From the NCBI GenBank assembly GCA_018263655.1, contig JAANWY010000031.1:1-18586 (forward strand): a stretch of 18,586 bases of DNA, in the 5' to 3' direction. A program made the translations under genes and the position numbers. Positions 6,552 to 13,975 of the stretch are shown here, one piece after another (the stretch's first letter is position 1; the number at the start of each line of letters is the position of its first letter). Under the pieces are notes generated by a model. That model saw nothing but the letters and a program-made list of their open reading frames with translations. It was not told where the DNA came from and made no database searches. The DNA is from Anaerolineales bacterium. Its GTDB lineage: Bacteria > Chloroflexota > Anaerolineae > Epilineales > JAANWY01.

Positions 6552-6645
6552 TAACTTGACAATGTTAAATTCGGTTCAGAAACAGCCCTTTGCTCGCCGA
6601 AGGTCTCCTGACCGAGCCCCGTTCGCCTCGGTCAGGAGACCTTCG
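6552..6645. repeat. Partial second copy of MITE-like element
   Basis: TAACTTGACAATGTT (6552-6566) repeats the end sequence of the element at 2853-3020. It is followed by the same 19-bp inverted repeat (6598-6616 and 6627-6645). No matching right end and no 13-bp array is seen downstream, so this copy seems truncated or is a shorter family member. Confidence 0.6.
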
Positions 6646-6707
6646 CCCAGCATGCCAGACCCCGCCGCGAGTTCCAGTCGGCCAAAGAGCAGCCGCCTTC
6701 CACTCAC

Positions 6708-6778
6708 GGCTACGATTTTCGCCACTCCTGATGGGAGTTCAACGGTTTTGAGTTCGCCCAGCGGCGAAATTCGTAGCC
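6708..6778. repeat. Palindromic element with inner hairpin
   Basis: GGCTACGATTTTCGCC (6708-6723) pairs with GGCGAAATTCGTAGCC (6763-6778) at 15 of 16 positions. Immediately inside is a small hairpin ACTCC-TGATG-GGAGT (6724-6738). The layout of outer arms around an inner hairpin resembles the elements at 2669 and 9871, although the sequences differ. No T-tract marks it as an intrinsic terminator. Confidence 0.65.
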
Positions 6779-6788
6779 CAGAGCGACG

Positions 6789-6824
6789 TCCTGAGCGGCT
6801 AACGAGTTGAGCATCGTCGAAGGG
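6789..6824. repeat. CCTTCGA...CTCAGGA dispersed repeat, interrupted copy
   Basis: Read on the minus strand this begins CCCTTCGA and ends CTCAGGA, as do the copies at 10020-10050 and 18099-18121, but with a different middle. The remainder of the gene-free region (6825-6947) shows no further structure that I can support. Confidence 0.4.
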
Positions 6825-6947
6825 TGGAGCGCTGTTTGCGGAACTCTGGGCGGCGCGGATGAGCAAAGCCCCCCGATTATTTCTTGAAAGTCCATAAGTC
6901 GCTACCACGAACGTAGCCTATTACCGGCTTGATAGCCAAGAATGATC

Positions 6948-9839
6948 TTAAGACCTGTCATGCCAGCGAGCACGCTTTTTCGCCCGCCGCAGCCGTTCTA
7001 GTGGGTCATCGTCCAACTCTTCGTCGGCATCCTTCTCAGAAGTCGGCTCCCTCTCGACACGGGCCGGCGTCGCCTGCTTGGCCGCCGGCGGTACCTCTGC
7101 CGTGTCTTCACTCGTCCGGCGACGACGCTCCCCCACACGTTGCTTCGCCTCGAACAGCTCGCCCAGCAACGGTTCCGCCGCTTCCTCAGTGCGCTGACCC
7201 CGCAGCCGGCTCACCACACTCGCCCACACCTCCGATATGTCCCGCCGCGTCACTATCACGCGCCGCACCGCCACGTCCAACGGGAACAGCAGCGCTGCGA
7301 GCAGCAACAGCCAGGCCCAAATCGGCTGGGATTGCTCCACTACCTCTAACGTGGGGGCGAAGGCCTCCGCGGGATCAATGCCGGCCCTTCCGCCGGTCGC
7401 AGTTGCTAGCTCGTTCAAGAGAGCTGTGTCAACCGCCAGCGTGTTGTACTCGGGAGAGTAGGGGACCACGAAGCCGGTCGTCTGTGAATCAACGGGGGCG
7501 CCATCCTCCGACTGCTTAATTTGAACCAGATGCGCACCGAGCTGAGAGACCGATAACCGCCCTGCGTAGCGACCGGCGGCCGTCTGGCGCAGTTCGACCT
7601 GCGTCGTCGAGAGGTCCGGGGCGATGATCTGGGCGGTGGTCTCCGCGAAGTTCCTCGGCCGGCCCGAGGCATCGAACGCTTCGACCGTAATCACCGCGTC
7701 ACTGCCGTCTAGCCGGATGTCGCTGGCCAGCGTTTGCGACTGAGGGGCCGGCAGCGTCCAACTGACGAGCTGCGCAGCGAACTCCGGGAATCGGGCCCAG
7801 TCAAGCCACTCGGCGGCCCAGCGTCCGCTCAGGTCCGAAGTCCAGGCCACGGTGCGCCCCAGGCCGTACTGCCAGTGGGCCAGCACAGGATCACCTTGGG
7901 GCGAAACGAGAGCCACAACAGCCGCATCTTTCGGTGTGGTGCCATTGTAGCCTCGGAGGGCCGGCAGCGTGCTGGCACTCATCCCCCTCAGGATGGGACT
8001 GGAACTGGCGGCGGCCGGCCGGAACCGCTCCTCGATGATGTAGCTGCCGACGGCGCGGATCGTCTCCTTCAGGAAGATGCGGGGGACTTCGCCCAGCGTC
8101 GTGGCCGGGTAGTATTTGCCACCACCTGCTTCGGTCAGGCGCTGCAGGTACTGGGCGGATCCCCGGCCGGCGGCCACGATCGACAGCGTGATCCCTCGAG
8201 CGTGCATCTCGCGCACCAACGGGTCGTAACCGCTCGCGTTCGTCCAGCCGTCGGTCAGCAGGATCACGTGTTTGATTCGGGCCTTGCGGTCCTGCAGGCT
8301 CTCGAAGGCCTGGTCCAGGCCAGCTATGATGTTGGTCCCTCCTTCGGCGCCGATGCCGGCAATGGACGCCTCAAGCACCTCGGGGCTCACGAGCTGCTGT
8401 GTCTCCAGCGCCCAGCGAGCTTTCTCGTCGAAGGCCACGACGCCCATGTAATCGAGCCGGCCCAGCACTGTGCTGGCCTCGATCATGGCTTGTTTAGCGA
8501 TGTCGACTTTGGGAATGCCGATTTCGGTCCGAATAGAGGGCCCGTCGGGATCGTCGCAGTGGCAGCGCCCCATGCTGCCGGACTTGTCCACCGCCATGAC
8601 CAGCGCCACGTTCGGCTCCTGCGTACGGCTGCGGACGTCCATGTCCACGGGCAGAGCCTGCTCGATGGGCGAGCGGAGATAGCGGCCGGCGCCATAGGAC
8701 GTCTCGCCGCCCACCATGACCAGGCCGTGTCCCAGCTCGCGCACGAAGGTCACCAGAGCCGCCATGGTGTCCCGAGGCAGCCTCTCGGCTGGCACATCGA
8801 CGAGAACGATGCTGTCGTAGCTGACCAGCTCACTTAAGCTTGTGGGTAGGGCGGCCGGCGCGAGCGTCCTCGGGCTGAGCTGGGCAGCTTCCAGCGCGCT
8901 CGCCAGCGGCGCCGCTTCCTCGGCGGCTTCGGCGACGATGAGGACGCGTGGCACTCCATGAATGATGACAAAGGCTGTGGCTTGGTTGTTCTGTGGATGC
9001 GTGTCGTCGACCGTCTCGATTTGCGCGCGATAGCGGTGGAAGCCTCGCTCCTGAGCTGTGAGAGGGATAGCGTGGCGGCTCAGTCCAGGTGTCAGTTGGA
9101 CGGTGCGCTCGTCCAAGAGCTGGTTGTCGCCGAATGTGCGCAGCCGGGCCGTTGTGTTGACCGTGCTGGCGATGACGGCCGTCAATTCAAAACGCTGTCC
9201 GATGCGCACCCCGGATGGGGCGTTCAGGCCGGTGAGAATGACTTCCGCGCTGCCGGCTGGCGGAGAGAGCGGTACCACATCGATTTCGATGCCGCGGGCT
9301 GCAGCCAGGTCGGCCTGTCGCCGTGCCTGACCGACGTTCTCCTGACCGTCCGACAGCAGGATGAGGCGTTTCTCGGTGTCTTCTGGGAACAGGGCAGTGC
9401 CCAGTTGAATCGCTTCGGCGATGTCGGTGCGCGTGGTGGCCGGTACCGAGGCGAGTTGCCTCAGACGTGTGTCGTTCGACGGGAGTCGCTCCACCAGCGC
9501 GTTTTCGCCGAAGACGACGACGGCAGCCTGGTCGCCGGGGGGCATGTGGCGAAGCGACTGGCGAATGAACTCCTCGGCGCGCGCCTGCTCCGCGGCCGAG
9601 ACGCTGTCTGAAGCATCGATTACGAAGACGGTGGTCGTGTTGTCGGCCGGTCGGACGATTTGGGCGCCGGCCAACGCCAGGATGATGCTGGCCAAGATGA
9701 CGAGCCGCAGGACGAGGCTCAGCCAGCGGCGGGGGTGTGGCAGTCGCCGGCGCGCGGCCAGCCCCAGCGCCGCGGCGGCCGGCAGCAACAGCAGCAGCCA
9801 CAAGGCCTCGGGGTAGATGAAGGACAGACTCATCGACAC
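6948..9839 (-). CDS. Large membrane protein with two VWA domains and a GATase-like domain
   Basis: This protein of about 963 residues is anchored by two N-terminal helices (about 11-28 and 41-60) and one C-terminal helix (about 840-863), with most of the chain predicted outside the cytoplasm. A first VWA domain (70-200) has an intact metal site, Asp75-Ser77-Ser79 (VIDASDSVS). Residues 295-400 resemble a class I glutamine-amidotransferase fold (MVGGETSYGAGRY) without any cysteine, so it is probably not catalytic. A second VWA domain (411-600) has Asp418-Ser420-Ser422 (DKSGS), followed directly by an unusual CHC pair. Beta-rich segments come next, then a charged cytoplasmic tail. It is the last gene of the MoxR cluster, 285 bp after the lipoprotein gene. 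GTG 9839 and ATG 9833 are both possible starts; neither has a strong ribosome site. Confidence 0.88.
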   Translation of the reverse strand: MSMSLSFIYPEALWLLLLLPAAAALGLAARRRLPHPRRWLSLVLRLVILASIILALAGAQIVRPADNTTTVFVIDASDSVSAAEQARAEEFIRQSLRHMPPGDQAAVVVFGENALVERLPSNDTRLRQLASVPATTRTDIAEAIQLGTALFPEDTEKRLILLSDGQENVGQARRQADLAAARGIEIDVVPLSPPAGSAEVILTGLNAPSGVRIGQRFELTAVIASTVNTTARLRTFGDNQLLDERTVQLTPGLSRHAIPLTAQERGFHRYRAQIETVDDTHPQNNQATAFVIIHGVPRVLIVAEAAEEAAPLASALEAAQLSPRTLAPAALPTSLSELVSYDSIVLVDVPAERLPRDTMAALVTFVRELGHGLVMVGGETSYGAGRYLRSPIEQALPVDMDVRSRTQEPNVALVMAVDKSGSMGRCHCDDPDGPSIRTEIGIPKVDIAKQAMIEASTVLGRLDYMGVVAFDEKARWALETQQLVSPEVLEASIAGIGAEGGTNIIAGLDQAFESLQDRKARIKHVILLTDGWTNASGYDPLVREMHARGITLSIVAAGRGSAQYLQRLTEAGGGKYYPATTLGEVPRIFLKETIRAVGSYIIEERFRPAAASSSPILRGMSASTLPALRGYNGTTPKDAAVVALVSPQGDPVLAHWQYGLGRTVAWTSDLSGRWAAEWLDWARFPEFAAQLVSWTLPAPQSQTLASDIRLDGSDAVITVEAFDASGRPRNFAETTAQIIAPDLSTTQVELRQTAAGRYAGRLSVSQLGAHLVQIKQSEDGAPVDSQTTGFVVPYSPEYNTLAVDTALLNELATATGGRAGIDPAEAFAPTLEVVEQSQPIWAWLLLLAALLFPLDVAVRRVIVTRRDISEVWASVVSRLRGQRTEEAAEPLLGELFEAKQRVGERRRRTSEDTAEVPPAAKQATPARVEREPTSEKDADEELDDDPLERLRRAKKRARWHDRS

Positions 9840-9870
9840 TTTTCAATGGGCAACTGCTCAGGTAGCGGGG

Positions 9871-9968
9871 ACCCTTGCGAAGGTTTGCCAATCGCATTCG
9901 GGCTGAAAGGCCCCTCGCCAGTCGAAAATCGACCTCTTGCCAAGGCTCTTCCTAACCTTCGCAAGGGT
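9871..9968. repeat. Palindromic element, 15-bp arms, cloverleaf-like interior
   Basis: ACCCTTGCGAAGGTT (9871-9885) and AACCTTCGCAAGGGT (9954-9968) are perfect inverted arms. Between them lie small hairpins: GGGC/GCCC (9900-9913), GTCGA-AAA-TCGAC (9921-9933) and CTTG/CAAG near 9937-9945. It sits in the transcribed gap (9840-10124) before the large VWA gene, so it would be present in the mRNA as a multi-branched structure. Confidence 0.75.
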
Positions 9969-10000
9969 TGCTGAATGCTTACGTGAACAGCACGACTTAC

Positions 10001-10070
10001 GCGCTGACTGCTCAAAACGACCCTTCGATACGGCTTCGCCTACTCAGGATGCGTTTTGAGCAGTCAGCGC
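10001..10070. repeat. Perfect 19-bp inverted repeat with CCTTCGA...CTCAGGA loop
   Basis: GCGCTGACTGCTCAAAACG (10001-10019) is perfectly complementary to 10052-10070, with a 32-base loop. The loop holds a copy of the dispersed CCCTTCGA...CTCAGGA motif. It lies just downstream of the lipoprotein gene stop (10125), so it could end or stabilise the upstream transcript. No T-tract follows. Confidence 0.85.
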
Positions 10071-10124
10071 ACTTTGATAAGCTCGGGACGCTGACCGCGT
10101 AGGTCCTGTCAATGATTTGTGATC

Positions 10125-10856
10125 TCATGGGCTGTTTGCGTTGAGTGGTCGCAGGGTGCCGGTAACGCGGTCGAAGAGACGGCCCCCCTGCCAGCTTTGG
10201 ATCAGCAGGACGCGCCCGTTGACGTCGAAGAGCAGGACGTCCGAGACATCGCCTCGAAAGCCGCCCATTTCGAGGCGCAGGCCTGTGAAATCGTTCAGGG
10301 TGATCTCTTCCGGAGAGCCGGCCAACCCATCGCGCATCTGATCGAGCATTTCGTCGACAGTGCGCGCTTGCCCTGGGCGTATCCAGACGAACTCGATCTT
10401 GTAGAGGTCGGGATCGTTGACCTCGCGCGGCGGTAGCTCCTCGCTCCGGTAGTTCTGCAGACTGACGTACTCACCCTCGCCGTCGACGAGCCAGCCGGCC
10501 GGGTAGTCGAAGGCGTAGCCGGCCGTCGTGTTGCGGTAAGTCTCGCTCAGCTCGATCTCGGGGACCACGGTGGCCACTTCGGCTCCCGTGTCCTCGATGT
10601 CGGGGATGGTGGGGGCGGTTTCAGGAGCGAGCGCGATGGTCGGTGGTAGAGCCATCGCTGTCGGTGTTGGTGGCTCCGCGGGGGGTGATTCTGCGAGCAG
10701 ACTGCATCCGATCAGCAGGCTGCCGAGGATGAGGAATGGAGCGTAAAACGTAAAGCGTAAAACGTAGGAGTGTAGAACGTGAAAGCGTTCAACTCGCCGC
10801 GGGCTGTGGGCCGTGGGGTATCGACTGTGTGGCGCGTATGGCGTGACTTGTGTCAT
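10125..10856 (-). CDS. Lipoprotein with PsbP/Mog1-like domain
   Basis: This is a predicted lipoprotein of about 244 residues. The hydrophobic segment FLILGSLLIGC ends in a lipobox with Cys51. A Pro/Thr-rich linker follows, then from about residue 105 a domain starting TAGYAFDYPAGW, the typical opening of PsbP/Mog1-like (DUF1795-type) folds. The role is unknown; it may be an envelope accessory of the VWA proteins. The start at 10856 is chosen because its ATG overlaps the stop of the preceding gene as ATGA; a longer frame reaches 10931 inside that gene. The stretch before the hydrophobic core is odd: part of it is encoded by heptamer repeats (10743-10786), giving HVLHSYVLRFTFYA. A shorter start inside this region is therefore possible. 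Confidence 0.75.
   Translation of the reverse strand: MTQVTPYAPHSRYPTAHSPRRVERFHVLHSYVLRFTFYAPFLILGSLLIGCSLLAESPPAEPPTPTAMALPPTIALAPETAPTIPDIEDTGAEVATVVPEIELSETYRNTTAGYAFDYPAGWLVDGEGEYVSLQNYRSEELPPREVNDPDLYKIEFVWIRPGQARTVDEMLDQMRDGLAGSPEEITLNDFTGLRLEMGGFRGDVSDVLLFDVNGRVLLIQSWQGGRLFDRVTGTLRPLNANSP
10743..10786. repeat. Heptamer array GTAAAAC type, inside signal-peptide region
   Basis: The words GTAAAAC, GTAAAGC, GTAAAAC and GTAGGAG follow each other, then the 8-base variants TGTAGAAC and GTGAAAGC. Read on the minus strand the array encodes part of the N-terminal region of the lipoprotein, just before its lipobox. Confidence 0.7.
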
Positions 10857-12853
10857 GCTCGGAGCCCTCGCAGGCGTGGCTGGAGTCGAGACCAGGCTCG
10901 TGACAGGGTAGAGCGTTGGTAAACGAGCCATTCGATGACGAGCAGCGCCAAAGCGATGAAGGCCAGCGGCCTCCAGAGTTCCCGTTGGCCCAGAGTCTGT
11001 GGGGGCTGACCGGCCTCGCCTCTGACAGCGCCGGCGATGGGGAGCGTTGCGCGCGGCGTGATGGCGGATTCGGCCGGCGAGAAGAGGTTGACGCCGAAGA
11101 GTGTCTCTTCGACGACGTTGTCCTGACTGTGAAGTGTGAGTTGATAGACGCCGAGCTGGTCGGTGTCGTCGAAGGTCAGTTGACCGCGTTTCGGCGCCCG
11201 TGTGACGGTGCGTCCGTCGGGGTAGGTGAGTGTGACTTGGTCGACTTCTGGAGGTGTAGCGAGCGCCACAGTCTCGCCGGCCTGGATCTGAGCCGGAGCC
11301 AGGCCACGCACGCCGGGCGCCAGGAAGCCCATCAGGTTGGAGAGCAGGAGTGGGAACGCCGGCCGCAAGACCAGGTCCGAGTCGCGCAGGTCGAATGCGA
11401 GCACGGCCACGCGCCGGCCATCAACTTCGCCGGTGAACAGCAGGGGCCAGGAGCGATTCTCACTGTCTGTGAGTGTCGCCAGCGGTCGCGCCCAGTCAGG
11501 GAGCGGAATGGCGCTCGCCTCCAGGATCTGGAGGCTGGATAGGTCGACGTAGCGCATCAGTGGGTCGTTACGGGAGGCTAATTGTGAATTGTGAATTGTG
11601 AATTGTGAATTGTCGAGCGTGCCAGTCGGAGTGAACCAGGCGGTCCCTTCGACAGAGCTTGGGGCAGGGCCGGACTGTGGGGCGATGAAGAGGGCATTGC
11701 CAGGTGGTTCGACGGGGGGGACGGTTCTGTCGAAAATTGTCAGTTGTGTCGAGCGTGTTTCGTGTTTCGTGTTTCGTATTCCGGTTTCGGTGTCTACGTC
11801 AGTGGGGGGAGTTGCATAGTCGGTTGGGCGGATGGTGGTGAGTTCGATGTTGGGCAGCAGTCGCAGGGCAGTTTCCAGGAAGAGGTTGCCTTCGCTGACC
11901 AGGAGGACGGGCGCTGGATCGCCCCCGGTGCGAGTGACCCATGCTCGATCGTCCACAGCTAAGCCATCATCACCGTCGAGTCGGACTTCGACTTGCTGAG
12001 TGGTGGGGGGCAAGTCATCTTGGATGATTTCGGTGGTGTCGCCGGCGGGGATCGTGATCTCCTGAGCATCGAACAGTTGGCCGTCCACGTAGATGTCCAG
12101 GCGGCGCGAGGCCGTCTCGCGGGCATGGTTAGACACCTGGGCGAAGAGGGACACGGCTTGGCCGGCGGCAAGCTCGCGCACGCTGAGCGCACTGACAGCT
12201 TGGTTGTCACCGTGTTCGCCGATGGGGATGTAGCGGACGGCAGCCGGCACTTTCGTCTCGGGTATGTCGACTTGGCCATCGGATAGGATGATGATCTCGG
12301 CCTGGCTCTGGCGGGCGGCGATGGCGCCGGCCAGGCTCAGGGCGGTGGGGAGATCGCTGCCGCCATTTTCGGTGTGCAAGCTGTCCACAGCGTCTCGCGC
12401 CTGCCGGCGGTCTCGCGTGCTGGACACGAGCACATTGGGCGTGCGGCCGGCGGCCATGACGGTCACGCGCGCGTCGTCGGGCGTGGTCGTGATGAGGGTT
12501 GTGGCGCGGGTTTTGGCGGCGTCGAGCCGGCTGGGCTGCACGTCGGTCGCGGCCATAGACGCGGAGGTATCGACGATCAGAATGAGGCTCTGGCCGGCGG
12601 CGCCCTGCGTTGGCAGAAACGGTCGGGCCAGGGCCACGATGAGGGCAACGAGAAACAGGAGTTGGAGTAGGAGCAGCAAGTTGCGGCGCAAGCGTTGCCA
12701 AGGGGCGTTGGCCTCGTAATCGCGCACCAGCCGCTGCCACAGATAAATGCTGGAGACGGTGTGGTCCTCGCGCCGCAGTTTGAGGATGTACATTGCGATG
12801 ACCACGGGCAGCAGGGCAGCGAGCGCGAAGGCAGCCGGCGTAGAGAAGTTCAT
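10853..12853 (-). CDS. BatA-like VWA-domain membrane protein
   Basis: This 666-residue protein begins with the double-helix N-terminus of the BatA family (MNFSTPAAFALAALLPVVIA, then about 57-77). A VWA domain follows at about 88-210, with an intact metal site Asp95-Ser97-Ser99 (VDTSAS) and LSDGQ at 190-194. A long extracytoplasmic part comes next, and a last helix at about 629-646. Its architecture matches aerotolerance-type (Bat) proteins that accompany MoxR ATPases. The frame extends upstream to 13066, but the ATG at 12853 starts exactly at the BatA N-terminus and overlaps the previous stop by one base (TGATG). Residues 358-425 form a low-complexity linker built partly from dispersed repeats translated in frame (11580, 11645, 11756). 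It overlaps the next gene by 4 bp. Confidence 0.88.
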   Translation of the reverse strand: MNFSTPAAFALAALLPVVIAMYILKLRREDHTVSSIYLWQRLVRDYEANAPWQRLRRNLLLLLQLLFLVALIVALARPFLPTQGAAGQSLILIVDTSASMAATDVQPSRLDAAKTRATTLITTTPDDARVTVMAAGRTPNVLVSSTRDRRQARDAVDSLHTENGGSDLPTALSLAGAIAARQSQAEIIILSDGQVDIPETKVPAAVRYIPIGEHGDNQAVSALSVRELAAGQAVSLFAQVSNHARETASRRLDIYVDGQLFDAQEITIPAGDTTEIIQDDLPPTTQQVEVRLDGDDGLAVDDRAWVTRTGGDPAPVLLVSEGNLFLETALRLLPNIELTTIRPTDYATPPTDVDTETGIRNTKHETRSTQLTIFDRTVPPVEPPGNALFIAPQSGPAPSSVEGTAWFTPTGTLDNSQFTIHNSQLASRNDPLMRYVDLSSLQILEASAIPLPDWARPLATLTDSENRSWPLLFTGEVDGRRVAVLAFDLRDSDLVLRPAFPLLLSNLMGFLAPGVRGLAPAQIQAGETVALATPPEVDQVTLTYPDGRTVTRAPKRGQLTFDDTDQLGVYQLTLHSQDNVVEETLFGVNLFSPAESAITPRATLPIAGAVRGEAGQPPQTLGQRELWRPLAFIALALLVIEWLVYQRSTLSRAWSRLQPRLRGLRA
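11580..11614. repeat. Heptamer array AATTGTG x4 + AATTGTC, in gene
   Basis: Four exact AATTGTG words and one AATTGTC lie head to tail within the BatA-like gene. On the coding strand they give DNSQFTIHNSQ. Thirty-five bases are not a multiple of three, but the frame is kept. Confidence 0.9.
11645..11668. repeat. CCTTCGA-type dispersed repeat, in gene
   Basis: CCCTTCGACAGAGCTTGGGG and the next four bases form a variant of the repeat seen at 18099. Translated on the minus strand it gives PAPSSVEG in the linker of the BatA-like protein. Confidence 0.5.
11756..11790. repeat. Heptamer array TGTTTCG x3 plus variants, in gene
   Basis: Three exact TGTTTCG words are followed by TATTCCG and GTTTCGG. 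On the coding strand they give RNTKHETR within the linker of the BatA-like protein. Confidence 0.85.
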
Positions 12854-13917
12854 CACGAGCTGCTTGCTTGCTGCATCCGATGGCCGAGAGACTCCAGCCA
12901 TTCCTGCTCGAGTTCTGCCAGTGTCTTGCCCAGGATGTTGGCGTAGTCTACTGTTGGCGCATGGCCTTTCCGCAGGTATTGGTGCTCCTCGGAGGCAGCT
13001 TGCCACAGTTCCTCGATGGTATCGAACCCGTAGGTCTTGATCAGGTAGTCGACGAACGACGACCACTCGTTGTAGCGGAGGTCCCGCAGAGAGAAGCAGT
13101 CACTGAGCCCGAGCTCGTGGCTCACGCTGGGGTCGAAGGTGAGCGTGTCTTCAAGGGGTAGGAAGAGCTCGCGGCGGCGATAGTCGCGCACCGCGGCGTC
13201 GAAGTTGGGCCAGCCCTGCCAGGGCGCCCAGGTTTCGAGACTGCCCCAGCTGGCCAGCCCCTCGCTCAGGATGATGTCGCCCCCGTCGCCGAGCGACTCG
13301 AACGTCACGTAATGGGCGAGCTCGTGGGCGGCGACCGCCATCACTTGAACGCGACGCGTATCCTCGTCAGCGAAGATAGTCATCAAGGGGCCAGACTCAG
13401 TGTGGCCGTAGTAGAGGCCTCGCGCCGGGCAGTTCATGCTGCGCACCACCGGGCTGGTCGCTGGGGCTTGGATGGACACGCGGATGCGCTCCTCCGGTAC
13501 ATCGGACTTGAGACGCTTGGCGACGCGGTGCAATTCCTGCTCGATTGCCGGCCCGATGTCGTCGATGCGCTGGGTCCAGTAGTTGTCGGGGGTTCCGTAG
13601 AAATCCAAGTGCTCGGTGGAGGCGATGAGGTCGCCGGCCGGCGTCGGTTCTGGGGCTGCCAGATCGCGCGGGAGTGGCGTGCCGTAGATGACGATGGCCG
13701 GCGTCGGCGTGGGAGTGGGCGTGAGCGTCGGCGTGTTGGTCGGCGTCGCCGTGGGGCGTGGCGTTGGCGTCAACGTCGGTGTGGGTGTGAGGGTCGGCGT
13801 GGGCGTTGGTGTCGTGAAGAATGGCGGGTTGGCGCTTGCGCAGCCGGCCGTTATCGATAACAGAAGAGTCATAAGAGCCAGAAGGGCCAGAGGGGCAAGT
13901 CGCTTACTATTTTTCAT
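12853..13917 (-). CDS. Lipoprotein zinc metallopeptidase (gluzincin, peptidase MA-like)
   Basis: This is a predicted membrane-anchored metallopeptidase of 354 residues. The signal peptide ends in a lipobox (LLLSITAGC, Cys26). A linker of Thr-Pro repeats occupies about residues 35-73. The catalytic domain contains the HExxH motif AVAAHELAHYV (His198, Glu199, His202) and the downstream glutamate in LSEGLASW (Glu219), which together give a gluzincin zinc site of the peptidase MA-like type. All ligands are present, so activity is likely. An in-frame GTG at 13935 would add six residues; the ATG at 13917 gives a normal signal peptide. The gene lies between the DUF58 and BatA-like genes and its stop overlaps the next start by one base, so it is a real operon member. 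Confidence 0.85.
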   Translation of the reverse strand: MKNSKRLAPLALLALMTLLLSITAGCASANPPFFTTPTPTPTLTPTPTLTPTPRPTATPTNTPTLTPTPTPTPAIVIYGTPLPRDLAAPEPTPAGDLIASTEHLDFYGTPDNYWTQRIDDIGPAIEQELHRVAKRLKSDVPEERIRVSIQAPATSPVVRSMNCPARGLYYGHTESGPLMTIFADEDTRRVQVMAVAAHELAHYVTFESLGDGGDIILSEGLASWGSLETWAPWQGWPNFDAAVRDYRRRELFLPLEDTLTFDPSVSHELGLSDCFSLRDLRYNEWSSFVDYLIKTYGFDTIEELWQAASEEHQYLRKGHAPTVDYANILGKTLAELEQEWLESLGHRMQQASSS

Positions 13918-13975
13918 AGAAGTTTCGTGCTGCACGTGTTGTTCTCCGCTCTCTATCTCGATGCGCTATCTGCGA

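Noticed and set aside
6576..6908. Minus-strand open frame of 110 codons in the repeat-rich junction
   Set aside because: It is made of inverted repeats and has no ribosome site or domain.
7734..8837. Plus-strand open frame of 367 codons
   Set aside because: It lies entirely antisense to the large VWA gene and its composition is that of a GC-rich shadow frame.
12854..13066. Longer N-terminus of the BatA-like protein up to 13066
   Set aside because: It would overlap the metallopeptidase gene by over 200 bp; the residues are charged and unlike BatA, while the ATG at 12853 begins exactly at the family's N-terminus.
13699..13815. GC-rich degenerate repeat in the metallopeptidase gene as a mobile repeat
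   Set aside because: It simply encodes the Thr-Pro linker common in lipoproteins of this group; the variation is mostly synonymous.
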